Below, piece by piece: positions 39,785 through 49,873 of a stretch of 64,000 bases of DNA. Positions within the stretch are counted from its first letter, which is position 1, and the number at the start of each line of letters is the position of its first letter. Both the position numbers and the translations under genes were made by a program. The DNA is from Loxodes magnus (taxonomy: Eukaryota > Ciliophora > Karyorelictea > Loxodida > Loxodidae), in assembly GCA_946699065.1 (NCBI GenBank), contig CAMPDV010000202.1, positions 372,001 to 436,000 of the forward strand, written 5' to 3'. The notes under the pieces are model-generated. The model was not told where the DNA came from and did no database searches. It was given only the letters and a program-made list of their open reading frames with translations.

Positions 39785-40075
39785 CTAATTTTAAGTAAAA
39801 TAATTGAAGGAAAAGCAGACATTCCAATGGGAAATTATTCAAAGGATCTAAGGAAAATAAAAGACTGTATATATGGATATAGAAAAAACGATTTTAAATA
39901 AGATATAAGAAAGAAAATATTTTGCTATATTTGATAAGGCCAACACCATTATGAAGATGCTAAAAGAATCTAAAAATTAATAAAAAAGTAAATAAGCCAT
40001 TTTGAAAAATCTATTAAAAATATATCTTTCAGCTAAAAGAACAGAATTGGAAGTAATTTATTTTTTTAGATTTGA
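39785..40075 (+). CDS. Hypothetical protein fragment
   Basis: A convincing coding stretch (LSKIIEGKADIPMGNYSKDL, RKIKDCIYGYRKNDF, YEDAKRIQKLIKKQISHF) ends at UGA 40073-40075. No ATG was found. Just upstream the sequence TTTTTTTCTTAG looks like a 3' splice site, so this may be the last exon of an undefined gene. Family unknown. Confidence 0.4.
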
Positions 40076-40184
40076 TTATCTAAGAATAGTTTATTAAAAC
40101 TTTTGGGCTACATTTAATAAATAATATTAATTAAGTAACGTGATTCCATCTATATTTGATTCATCATAAATTAAAAATTTAATG

Positions 40185-40760
40185 CTGAATAAAAGCAATT
40201 ACTTCAAATTTGCTTGAATCATGTCTATCATAAATCTTTATGATTTTTAGTTTGTTCTTTCTAATTGTTTGTGATATTTTAATTTCCATTCATTTTTTAT
40301 TGAGATTATTAACTGCTATTAGATTCATTGGGCTTCTTTGTTCATTTGGAGTATTTTTTTCCTGTAAAGTTTGCCTTCTTAATTGCAATATAGTCTGAAT
40401 ATATTTTCCTATTAATTTTCTATGATTCTCATTTCACTTAGTCTAAATTGGAAACAACTTTGCACTTTAAGTTCTGGTCTCTTACAATATCAGCATCTAA
40501 TTATTTTACGATAGTAATATTATTTATCGTAGGTTGTTGTTCCACATCCATCGGATCTTTCATCGATATATTTTAGAGGAATATAATTTCGTCAGCTCTG
40601 CGAATTGGTTGAGTTTTGTTTCTAATTTATCGATTCTGATATTAGCTGCCTACTTATTTTCATTTGTTTATACATTTCTATTAATCATCAGTATTAAATT
40701 TTTCTTTCGCCATCTTATACTTGTTTTAAAATTTTCTTATTGCCTAATTTTGAGGTCTTA
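40185..40760 (-). pseudogene. Gag-like zinc-knuckle element, copy E7
   Basis: Minus-strand coiled coil (NIRIDKLETKLNQFAELTKL) followed, after a frame change, by a knuckle with correct spacing but Leu in place of His (CWYCKRPELKVQSC) and a helical tail (RIIENQQENIFRLYC). Spacing C-x2-C-x9-C is the same as in E1. Frame change plus lost ligand indicates decay. Confidence 0.5.
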
Positions 40761-41021
40761 AATATTGTTTACTGATATTAGTTTGGCTGAAGCAAATCCT
40801 TTTAAGAAGAGATTTTTTTAAAGAAATTTTTCATTTTATATATTAATATTAATGCTAAAGAAAGGAATGAAGGGTGACTATCTAAATCCTATATGATTCT
40901 TTAATTTAGGAGAATACATAAAAAGATGTAACTATTTTAAAGGTTCTCTCGTAAAACAAAAAGCATAGGTTTTAACTTTCTTCTTTTCCGAAAATTTAAA
41001 TTTTAATGTAATATAATTTAA

Positions 41022-41305
41022 TTTAAATAAGCTGGACCTTACCTCTAAAGGTTATGAGAAGAATTCCCCAAAGATGAACTGATTCAGAAGCAAACCTTTT
41101 AAGTGTTTGACCAGACTAATCTCTTCATCATGGGTTGGAAATCTACCTGTAATCGCCTGTTGGCTCCTGTGCTTCGGAGAATTGGAACCGCAACCTTGCC
41201 CACAATTAGAAGAGAAGAGGTAAAGGGAATATTGGGATTTAAAGACTTAAAAATTTGACTTCTTATAGCGCTGCGCACCATTAAGATGTTACATGCACTT
41301 TAATC
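41022..41305 (+). mobile_element. SINE family C, copy 2 (longest)
   Basis: About 285 bp: starts AAGCTGGACCTTACCTC, contains GAAGAATTCCCCAAAGATG, CATCATGGGTTGGAAATC and GCTTCGGAGAATTGGAACC, and ends in the shared tail AGCGCTGCGCACC...CACTTTAATCAAAG. Parts are shared with copy 1 and, in reverse, with 45877-46130. Confidence 0.75.
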
Positions 41306-41788
41306 AAAGATTTGCTTATAATCTAATTTTTTATAGTAATTTAATATAAATATCATAAAATATGATTAAAAAAATAAAAAGCCATATTATTTAAATTTTT
41401 AGATAAGAGTTCTAAATATCTCTAAATGAAAAGGTTAATCACCTATGTTAAATAATAATTATTTCATCTTTTCTAAATAGTTCTTATCAAATTTTATATA
41501 AATGGATAAAAATTTTTAATTGGTAGATTTATAAAAAGAAATATAAAACTGAAGAAGTTTATTAATTATCTAGATTTAAGTAAATTTACAAATAAAATAA
41601 ATTTTACTATAAGATGTATAAAAAAGTATTAAAATCATTTAATAACTAATTAAAAAAAATTGTAAAGATAAAATAATTCTTATTTAATTTAAGTTTAATA
41701 ATTAAAAAAAATTAATAGTCAAAGTTGACTATATTATTTGATAATATAAAAATGTGAAGCTTATTCCATAAATTATTACTTTATAAAA

Positions 41789-42010
41789 AATATGGAAACT
41801 AAGTCGTTAGCCAGTTTAGTAGATATTTTGTTGCAGTCTATACTGCCATACGAGTAATCTCGTATTAGATGCCACCACGGATAAGGGTGGAAGAGTTCCT
41901 CGAGATAAGCTTAACTTTTTCGAGGGTTCTCTCTAACGGTATGAAAGTCTGGCTAATGACTTATTTCGGAGTTTGATAAATTGAGTTTCTGGCTTTTGAG
42001 TTTTAGAGTT
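41789..42010 (+). mobile_element. SINE family A, copy 3 (3'-truncated or diverged)
   Basis: Aligns with the 5' half of family A: TGCAGTCTATACTGCCATACG, GATGCCACCACGGATAAGG and GAGGGTTCTCTCTAACGG with GTATGAAAGTCTGGC. Beyond about 42010 the similarity ends and the common tail is missing. Confidence 0.68.
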
Positions 42011-42309
42011 TTCTTTCTTTCACATAGACCGATAGAAAAAGATAAGAATGAGAACAACTTTTATTTTTTATTTTTTATTTAATTAAGAAGAATTTTTAAC
42101 TCATGAAAAATTTCTCACGAGAACGAGAATTCCTCTATAATCTCACTCTAGCCTTCAGAATGAAAACCAAGAATCAAGAAGATGAAGAAGGTAATCTATT
42201 TCGAATTAAATTAATGATAAAAAAATAAGAACAGTAAACTTTTACCTCGTGATAAGCAAATAAAGGTGACATCAGGTTAGCAATTTATTATTATTATAAT
42301 ATATATAAA

Positions 42310-43045
42310 ATGGCTTCTAAGAAATAACAGAACTTTGAACAAAACATTTAAACAGGAAAATTCTCTAAAAATAAAAAAGCGAAATAATTACAATGAGTGA
42401 AAGTGAGAAATATGATTGATATGACGAACATTAACCACTTGGAAATCCAGAATTAAAAAACTTCCGACACAAACTCAAATAGAAATATTATCTAAGTCAT
42501 TAAAAGAGTTTATGTTTAAAAATAGATACCTCACTGATAAAGTAGAAAAATTAGAAAAACTAATAACGTCTTTACTTGAGAAACAATATTAATAATCATA
42601 AGAAATATAAAACAAACTGGAACAAAGAATTCTTTAAATTTAATAATAAATTCAGGTTACGCCATTTTCGTTTTAACAGAATTAATTAGATCCTATGGAA
42701 ATAGAAAATGAAGCCTCAAATTAAAATAAACAGTAAACGTTTATTTAAAATAAGTAGTAAATTTAAATTAAATAAGTGTTACAGGAATAATAGTTTAAAA
42801 GAAGAATAAAATGCTACATGTGCAATAAATAACACCAATGAAAATACTGCTACTAACTAAGCGAAATTTAAAGAAAGAATAAATAAGATATTTTTAGAAA
42901 ACTATTTAGGATATATCCAACATAAAGCGGAAAAAATTATAGAAAAAAATTCTTTAATTCAAATCTTAATCCTTGGATAAATAATTAGGAACGCTAAATG
43001 CAAGACCAAAACTATTCCGAATATTAAAGGATGGTGCACTAATGA
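42310..43045 (+). pseudogene. Gag-like zinc-knuckle element, copy E6
   Basis: ATG 42310 gives MASKKQQNFEQNIQTGKF. From about 42430 the coding frame is another one: KLPTQTQIEIL, a coiled coil (YLTDKVEKLEKLITSLLE), a Gln-rich linker and then the best CCHC knuckle of the window, CYMCNKQHQWKYC, with His present and Trp from UGA. UGA at 43043-43045 closes the frame. One frameshift separates start and body. Confidence 0.58.
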
Positions 43046-43498
43046 AGTGCTACACAGGCTAACTAAGCCTAGTAGGAATTCAAGACAAACTAATAGAGAC
43101 AAGCTGATAGAATAGGTCAGATGGCTGACTACTAAGGCTTTAGCAAAGCTTTTTAACTTTAACTTTAACTTAATAAATATTTTATTGGATTAAAAGCTTT
43201 TATTTTTATATAGAGTACATTTTTTATTTTTAAATAATTAAACTTTTCTTATTTTCTTATTAATCTTGATCTTTTAGTATTTATTCTAAAAAATATAGTT
43301 TATAATAATATTTTAAAAGAATTTTTTATTTATTTTGAGAAAAAAATTTACTTAAAAATTGCATTTTAAATATTTTATAGAAAACTGAAAATTAGTAAAT
43401 AATTAAAATTAATCCAAAAATAGAAAAAATTTTAATTTAAAATTAAAAGATTAAGCATATTATTTTATCTAATAACTCTGTTTATTTTTTTATTTAAT

Positions 43499-44404
43499 TC
43501 ATTTAATTTCGTTCCACTTAACTGTACATAAATCATAAGCAAATAATTAAGTTTATCCATTAAACTAGTTCAAATATCTTCCAGATAATACTGGTTACAT
43601 ATAAGCATATTAACTATTAATAAATTTTTCTCCTTAAACTTTAATATTTTTTAAATCCTCAACTTATGTATCGGTTTAGTAAACATTTGCATAAATAAGG
43701 AAAAAATTCCAATAAGGAACTCATTTTATAGTATTTGAAGCTTTTTATTTTAATTTTACATTATTCTTAAACCATTCATTTCTTTTACTTTCGTAGCACT
43801 ATATATTATCAATTTTTTCCACCAAAGGTATAAATCTTTAATCTAATGTAAACACATCCAAATAAACTTCTTGGAGTTTCTATTTGTTTAAGATTAATAA
43901 ATCTTTACTGTTTTTAATTATATAACTCGCACTCTGTCACATCAATTTCTTGAAAATACTTAAATTTTAATCCTGATATTATATAAATAAAATTTTAACA
44001 ATCAAAACTGGTTTTATATCAAGCTCTTTCAGATTACATAAATAAATCTTAAACTTAATCTATTTAGGAATGTATTATAAATCCGTTTTATTTAAAAAAT
44101 CTTCCACCTGATAGAATTAATATATCTTCTTTTATTGTTCAATCTATGTAAGGGAATTATCTGTTTTGTCTATATTATTATTCATCTAATGAAAATGCTT
44201 ATTATAAATAGATCAGGTTTTATTAATAGTTGTACTCTTTATAACACAAAATATATTATGTAAAAAAACCTTTTTTTTAAAGTTAGAACATAACTCATAT
44301 TTAGTAACTCTTATTCCGAAATTACCAAATAATGAAGCTTCATTATAATTTTAAGTTTTTCTAATTATCTTTCTTAAAAATAAAATTTGAAGAATCTTGT
44401 TCAT
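43499..44404 (-). pseudogene. Kelch-repeat pseudogene (copy 5, two compensating frameshifts)
   Basis: Minus-strand relative of kelch 1-3: MNKILQILFLRKII, FGNFGIRVTKYELCSN, then a one-base loss near 44140. ILILSGGR, YIISGL and IYTFGGKN are in the second frame. A further shift near 43790 restores the original frame for ESKRNEWFKNN, WNFFLIYANVY and the last blade, ending KWNEIK and UGA 43499-43501. Total length is again a multiple of three, so the damage is recent or partly tolerated. Confidence 0.72.
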
Positions 44405-44883
44405 TTTTTGCTTTTTTTAAAAGGGAAAAACTAATTTTATTTAATATAAAGAAATTTTTTATATTGAAAGCCCAGAAAATTCATTGAAAAGAATAAAGCT
44501 TGATAAGGATAGCAAATTTTCTAAAATAAAACCATTTTTATTTAATAATACAATTTTATTTTTTTATCTGAATCATAAATAATAAAATTTTAAATTTTAA
44601 ATTTAATTAAAAATAATTTTAATAATTATATCTAAAAGTATCACAAGTAAATATAATTTTTTGTTTATAAATTATTTTTCATGTATAAGATATTTATTAT
44701 TTATCAAAAATTAATTTAATGTAAAGATTTTAATTTTATTTAAAAGGAAAAAGGCGAAGAATTTACCAAGAAAATTTAGGAACTAGAGAATCAAACTGAA
44801 CAAGATAAAAGAATAAAAATAAAAGCAAAAGCAAAATGCAAGAATAACGGAACAATTCCTATGGATGATGAAGGAAAAAAAGA

Positions 44884-45678
44884 ATGAGCATCTCCCAAAA
44901 TGCCTACTCCCTAGCAGATTATAAGAAGAACAATATGATACTTTTACTCAAGTATTTGACAAATTTCAAATAATATTCGTAATTTAAAAATTTATTTAAA
45001 TGGTACAAACGATATTTCATATCAACAAAAGATTATATTGCACGCATAATGGAATTAGCAGACATTAATTAATTAATTTCAACTAAAAAAGTTTTTTGGA
45101 CCGGAAGCTCCTTTCCGATTGCCCGACCCGACGCTCTCTTTTTATGGAATAACGGGGATATCCTGTTGTACTCCAGGCATAGCTGCTTGGGAGCTCCATC
45201 GCTATGACCAGCCAGGCTTCAAGGCCCTACCAAGAGCGGATAATCTCAAAGACAGTGTTCCCTTCAGAAAATGACTCTTACCAGGGACTTTCTCAGCGAC
45301 AGAAAAGGAACTTGTTCCTAGCCATAAAACCAGAAAGTGTTGTCACGAAGGTTACTCTCAGCTCTCACCATCTTTCAATTATTGGAATTAGCAGACATTA
45401 ATAAGAGTAATTTACCGCCATTCAGAGATCAAAGAATTATAATAAAAAATGAAAAATTCCTCAGTGAAAATCTTACTTACCGCATTGCTTTAATAGGTTA
45501 GGAAAATAATATAAAAGAAGTATAAAAAGCTGAATTATTACAAATAATTATAAGAAAAGATGAAGGTAAAAATGAAGGTAAGATTTTTTGAAAGAAAGAT
45601 ATAAGCAGACTTATTCAATTGAGAAAAAAAGTTTTAGCATAACAAATAAAAAAAAATGTCAAAATATTATAGCATTGA
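44884..45678 (+). CDS. Hypothetical protein interrupted in-frame by SINE B copy 5
   Basis: ATG 44884 starts MSISQNAYSLADYKKNN, then YLTNFKQYSQFKNLFKWYKR and YIARIMELADIN. Immediately afterwards lies an antisense SINE B copy, and behind its second target-site duplication the protein resumes in the same frame: KSNLPPFRDQRIIIKNEKF, TYRIALIGQENN and a basic helix to UGA 45676-45678. Without the insert it is 153 residues. With it 264, because the 333-bp insertion equals 111 codons and has only one UGA in that frame. I do not recognise the family. Coding-like sequence may extend upstream of the chosen ATG. Confidence 0.62.
45050..45402 (-). mobile_element. SINE family B, copy 5, with 20-bp target-site duplication
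   Basis: Antisense copy flanked by TGGAATTAGCAGACATTAAT at 45050-45069 and 45383-45402. Its minus strand has the full set of B landmarks and an (AATT)n tail at the 45070 side. Long perfect duplication and little divergence from copy 2 imply a young insertion. Confidence 0.92.
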
Positions 45679-45876
45679 CTTCAATTTATTAATAATAAAT
45701 ATATTTTAAAATAAAATTTTTTATTAATAATGATATCAAAAGTATATTAAAATAAAAGTATAATTAAATTTAAAAATTAAAAGAAAAATTTTAGTACTTA
45801 TTCATAATAAAATACACAATAATATACTTTTAAATTATTCTGTTCAGTATATAAAAAAAATGTTATTTCAGAGTCT

Positions 45877-46130
45877 GTAGCCCTTCAATACGGCGCATCT
45901 CTTTAAAAAAGTCATTTTATAAATCTCTTTAATCTCCCATATTCCCAAATCATTCTCTCTTCTATTTGCGGCAAACTTGCGGCTAAAAATCTCTAAAGAA
46001 CATGACAAATAGATTTCTAACCCATGATGAAGATATTAGTCAGGTCCAACATTAGAAAAGGTTACTTCACAGTCAGTTCATCTCTGGAGAATTCTTCTCG
46101 CAACCTTATAAGGTAAGTTCCACCTTATTT
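45877..46130 (-). mobile_element. SINE family C, copy 3
   Basis: Reverse-strand relative of copy 2: tail (AAAGAGATGCGCCG) at the low-coordinate end, then TTCTCTTCTATTTGCGGC, TTCTAACCCATGATGAAG and, at the far end, TCTCGCAACCTTATAAGG and TAAGTTCCACCTTA. Diverged but collinear with copy 2. Confidence 0.65.
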
Positions 46131-47700
46131 AAATTAAAAATTATATAATAAAATCTCTAATTTTCAATATTAACTCTATATAATATATTTGAATTTCATA
46201 CATATTTAAATTTCTATCTAAAGGATTATAAAAATAAAGATTTAATTATTTATTTCTAGTATTTATATTTATGGATTTTCTAATTTCTTTAATTTATAAT
46301 AAATTAGTTATAAGTAAAAAAATTGTAATTTCTATTTAATAAATAAAAAAACACATTTTTGAGGTTAATTTTCATATTAATAATAAAAAAGCAAAGTATA
46401 ATTAGAAAACTTTATTAACGCTATCATTACTAAAGTAAAAAAGTTTAATAGTAATCTATAATTTAGCTGCCTGTAAAAAATAAAGGTAGATATTTGAGCA
46501 AGATATATTACAAACTATTTTATTATTTTTATGAACATAATATGCATTTTAGAAGAAATTTTTTAAAAGATTCAATTAGAGTGCAACTTAGGTTTATAAA
46601 AATAATAATTATAATTTTTAATATTTTATCAAATCATATTTGTATTTTATATTTATAAATAAAGGAATGAGATAATCAAAAGGTTAAATATTATGTCTTT
46701 GGTGTCTCAGACTATACTACTAAATTTAAAATAATTAATTTCCGAGCAGTTAATTAAAAATTTTTTTTTGAATATTAAAAAAATTCAATTAAATATTAGT
46801 TGACAGAAGACAAGAATTATTTAAATTGGAAAAGTTGAATAAAAGACACTTAAAAGAACAATTGAAGAAAGAGAATACTGTATTGAACATTTCAAAAAAA
46901 AAAATTTTAAATCATTTTAGCAATTAAAATGATCAAAAAATTATTTCAGAGTAAATTTAAATTTTATTTTTTTAATTTACATATTTTCGACAAATAGATT
47001 ATTTAAAATAAATTCTCTTGGTAATATTCAAATTTAAAATAAAAAATATTTAATTTTCAATTTTTAAATCTAAGATAAATTTTTAAATAAAAAGTTAATT
47101 CCGATTAAAATTAATTATTTTATTAGTTAAAACCATGCAAAATTTTTATATTTATGATATTCTTCTATAAATAGTTTAATTTTTCTATATATTTTTAATT
47201 TAAAGTTTTTTCTAATTAATTTAAAAAGTAAAAAAAATGAATATTATTTAAAAAAATTATATTCTTAAAATGATTTATAAAGTAATACATTTACTTATAT
47301 TTTTTTATTCCCCATCAAAACCAAGTTTATCTTATTATATATGCCGGAATAAATAATTTTATTAATGATATTTAAAAGAGTTGTTTAAGTACTCTAAAAC
47401 TTTTCTCTTTTTTAATTAAAAAACATTTATATATTATTTTTTTATTTCTATTAAAAATAAAACAGAAATAATCTTCACAAAAAAATCATCAACGATTTAA
47501 TTATTTTTTTATTATTTAATTTTATTCAAAATTTAAATCTGAAGATTTATTAAGTTTTTAAAATATTTATTAATGCATTTTAAAATAAGAGTTTAATTAC
47601 TTTATTTATATATTTTTCTTAAGATAATTTCAATAAAAAACTACTATGAATTGTTAAAAATTTTAAATTTATAATTAATATTATTTTTAGTTTTGCTAAA
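46131..47700. other. AT-rich spacer
   Basis: Very AT-rich. Only a small coding-like patch near 46800-46880. Nothing that can be defined. Confidence 0.4.
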
Positions 47701-48441
47701 CATCCTATAAATATTTAAAATATCTTATTAACTATAAATATTTAAAATATATTACAATCTATAAATATTTAAAATGACTTACCCCCTATAAATATTTAAA
47801 ATATCTTACCATCTATTAATATTTAAAATATCTTACATTCTATAAATATTTAAAATATCTTACTCTCTATAAATATTTAAAATTATCACATTCTATTTTA
47901 AATAGAAATACCATCTTATTTTAATTTTTACCTCCTTTATTTGTTTTCTTTACTTTCTATATATTAAGAAATTTACTTTCTGTGCTTGTTAAATTACCAT
48001 CTTAACATAATTATTTTACAATCTTCTTTATTTTTTACATTCTATGATTAATTTTTACTCCCTTTCTTAGTATTCTTACAATCTTATTTATTTTATTACA
48101 TTCTTTAATTTTATTTATTACTTTCTAGTTTTTAAAGTATTATTCACTTTTGTTGAATATATTACACGCTTTTTTAAAATTTACCTCCTATACATTTATT
48201 TATAACTTTTTTGGAAGTCATTTTAGCCTTTTTTAGATTTTCTTACTTTCTTCTATTTTTTATTATTTAATACTTTCTAATTTTTATTATTTAATACTTT
48301 CTATTATTATTTTATTTACCATATTATTCTTATATTATAATGAAAACTAATTTTTATTAATTACTTTCTTTCTTTATTTTTTACCTCCTAAATCTCATTT
48401 TCTTACCTCCTTAAATTTATATTAATTACATTTTTTAAACT
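47701..48441 (-). repeat. Array of GT...AG intron-like units separated by 3-nt spacers
   Basis: On the minus strand this stretch reads as about 27 consecutive units. Most are 16-24 nt long, start with GTAA (some GTAT, GTGA), end with AG, and are separated by exactly 3 nt. A few units are longer and one spacer is 6 nt. Six units at 47705-47866 repeat with an exact 27-nt period and nearly identical bodies (GTAAGATATTTTAAA...TATAG), while their 3-nt spacers all differ (AGA, AAT, ATG, GGG, ATT, TTA). The other units have unrelated AT-rich bodies but keep the GTAA and AG ends and the 3-nt step. It follows directly on the RING-UBL gene, same strand. Whether the units are spliced is unknown. Confidence 0.85.
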
Positions 48442-48940
48442 TTAAGTCTAGCTAAGCTTCATCTTTATTCTCCATTTTAATTATTCTTTGCTAACTATCT
48501 AATTTTTCTTCTCCTCTATAAAGTTCATAAAAATCAGTGTCAATTCCTTCTAATTTTTCTACTTTTTATTTCAGTTATTCAATTGTTTCTCCTTCCTCTA
48601 CAGTTAAGTCTATTTCTTCTTTATTTTCGCTTAAAATCTTGACTTTTATTATTTTTGGTTTTTGCTAATAAGATAGCTCAATTTTAGTTTCTTCAATACG
48701 AAGTTATTTATATTCTTATTTACTTTCACTTTATTAGTTGTTTTAGCTTATTAAATTTTTCGGATAATTGAATGAAACTTTTCTACAATTTCTTTTTGGG
48801 CACTGACTAGAACCCTCTTTTTAGTATTCTTCAAGAATACAAATTTGGCATACTTGATGTCCACAAGGAAGGGTTATGGGAATTCGTATTTATGAGTCGA
48901 AATGGATAAAGCATAAGCTGCACCTGTTAGATTCAGCCAT
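48395..48940 (-). CDS. RING finger plus ubiquitin-like domain protein
   Basis: 181 residues from ATG 48938-48940 to UGA 48395-48397 if unspliced. An N-terminal RING has Cys7, Cys10, Cys26, His28, Cys31, Cys34, Cys47 and Cys52 (motifs CSLC, LPCGHQVCQIC, QCPKRNC). After a Gln/Lys-rich linker, residues about 97-170 form a ubiquitin-like fold (IIKVKILSENKEEIDLTVEE, GETIEQLKQKVEKLEG, FYELYRGEEKLD, LDLKFKK). RING proteins act as ubiquitin ligases, and the UBL could bind proteasomes or ubiquitin receptors. If the first GT...AG unit of the adjoining array is removed, a UGA forms across the junction right after LKFKK, which would be a natural UBL end. Confidence 0.82.
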
Positions 48941-49409
48941 ATTGATTATAATGGAAGTGAATTAAAGTAAATAGTTTAAATCTATTTATGTTTAATTCTA
49001 AACAAAATCTTAAGAAAATAAATAAGTTATTAATAATTAGATAGTTATTATACTAGCCTAAAGTTATTATTCAGAAGCTTTTCTAAATTAAGAATTCTAT
49101 ATTAACTTAATTAAACATTTAGCTATTATTTAATTCATTTTAATCCATATCATATCAACTACTATCTATCTATACTTATGTAGTCTATCATTTAGAACTT
49201 TAATGAAATCAATATTGCTACTATCATAGCTTTTTATACTATTAATAGTTATCTATTTATAAAGCTTTTACTTATAGTAGGAAGCATATACTTTTAGTAT
49301 AGCTAGTAGCTTTCTAAAGGATTATTTTGCTTACTTCATTATTTTATTAAGGCTTTTCTACTAAGCTAGCCTTTTTAGTTTATTTCGCTATTTAGAAGAA
49401 TTATATATA

Positions 49410-49628
49410 ATGTCAAAACTATACCTCATAGATGAGAGACCTTATGAAAAGATAAGATAATTTAAAGTTAATAGATTGAAGAGAGAATTTGATTTATTTA
49501 GAAGCTGATACAAAAAAGTTAGCTCATGATTATAGCTAGAAGAAAGACATTTAGGAATAATAAAAGCACATCTTATATCTTAAGATAAAATCATACTTAG
49601 AATGTATGATGCTTTCTAATAATAATGA
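49410..49628 (+). CDS. Small hypothetical protein (72 residues)
   Basis: ATG 49410 (MSKLYLIDERPYEKIRQF) runs through a basic helical sequence (KVNRLKREFDLFRSWYKK, EERHLGIIKAHLISQDK) to UGA 49626-49628, preceded by three UAA codons in a row. If that UGA were Trp the frame would continue. The protein is charged and soluble. No family recognised. It converges with the REJ gene. Confidence 0.45.
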
Positions 49629-49873
49629 TTGTATAACCTAACATCCGATAGCAGTGTGATATCTAATTAGATAGTCACATTAATGAGAGGAATATTTAAT
49701 AAAAAGTAAATAATTTAAGCAGAAGTAAGTGCAGAAATTATTTTATGTTTTTTAATTATTTATTTATTTAGAAGAATTATTAAAAGATTAATCAAATTTA
49801 GATTTTAGAAGTTTTATATGTAAAATTATTAAAGGTACTTCATCTAGTTATTAGACTAGGTTATACTTCTTGT

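Noticed and set aside
41099..41281. 60-residue open frame on the minus strand
   Set aside because: It falls entirely within SINE C copy 2 and has no counterpart frame in the other C copies.
47701..48441. Regular repeat-spacer array taken as CRISPR
   Set aside because: Repeats are AT-rich, only 16-24 nt, and spacers are 3 nt. The organism is a ciliate and there are no cas genes. Borders fit splice sites better.
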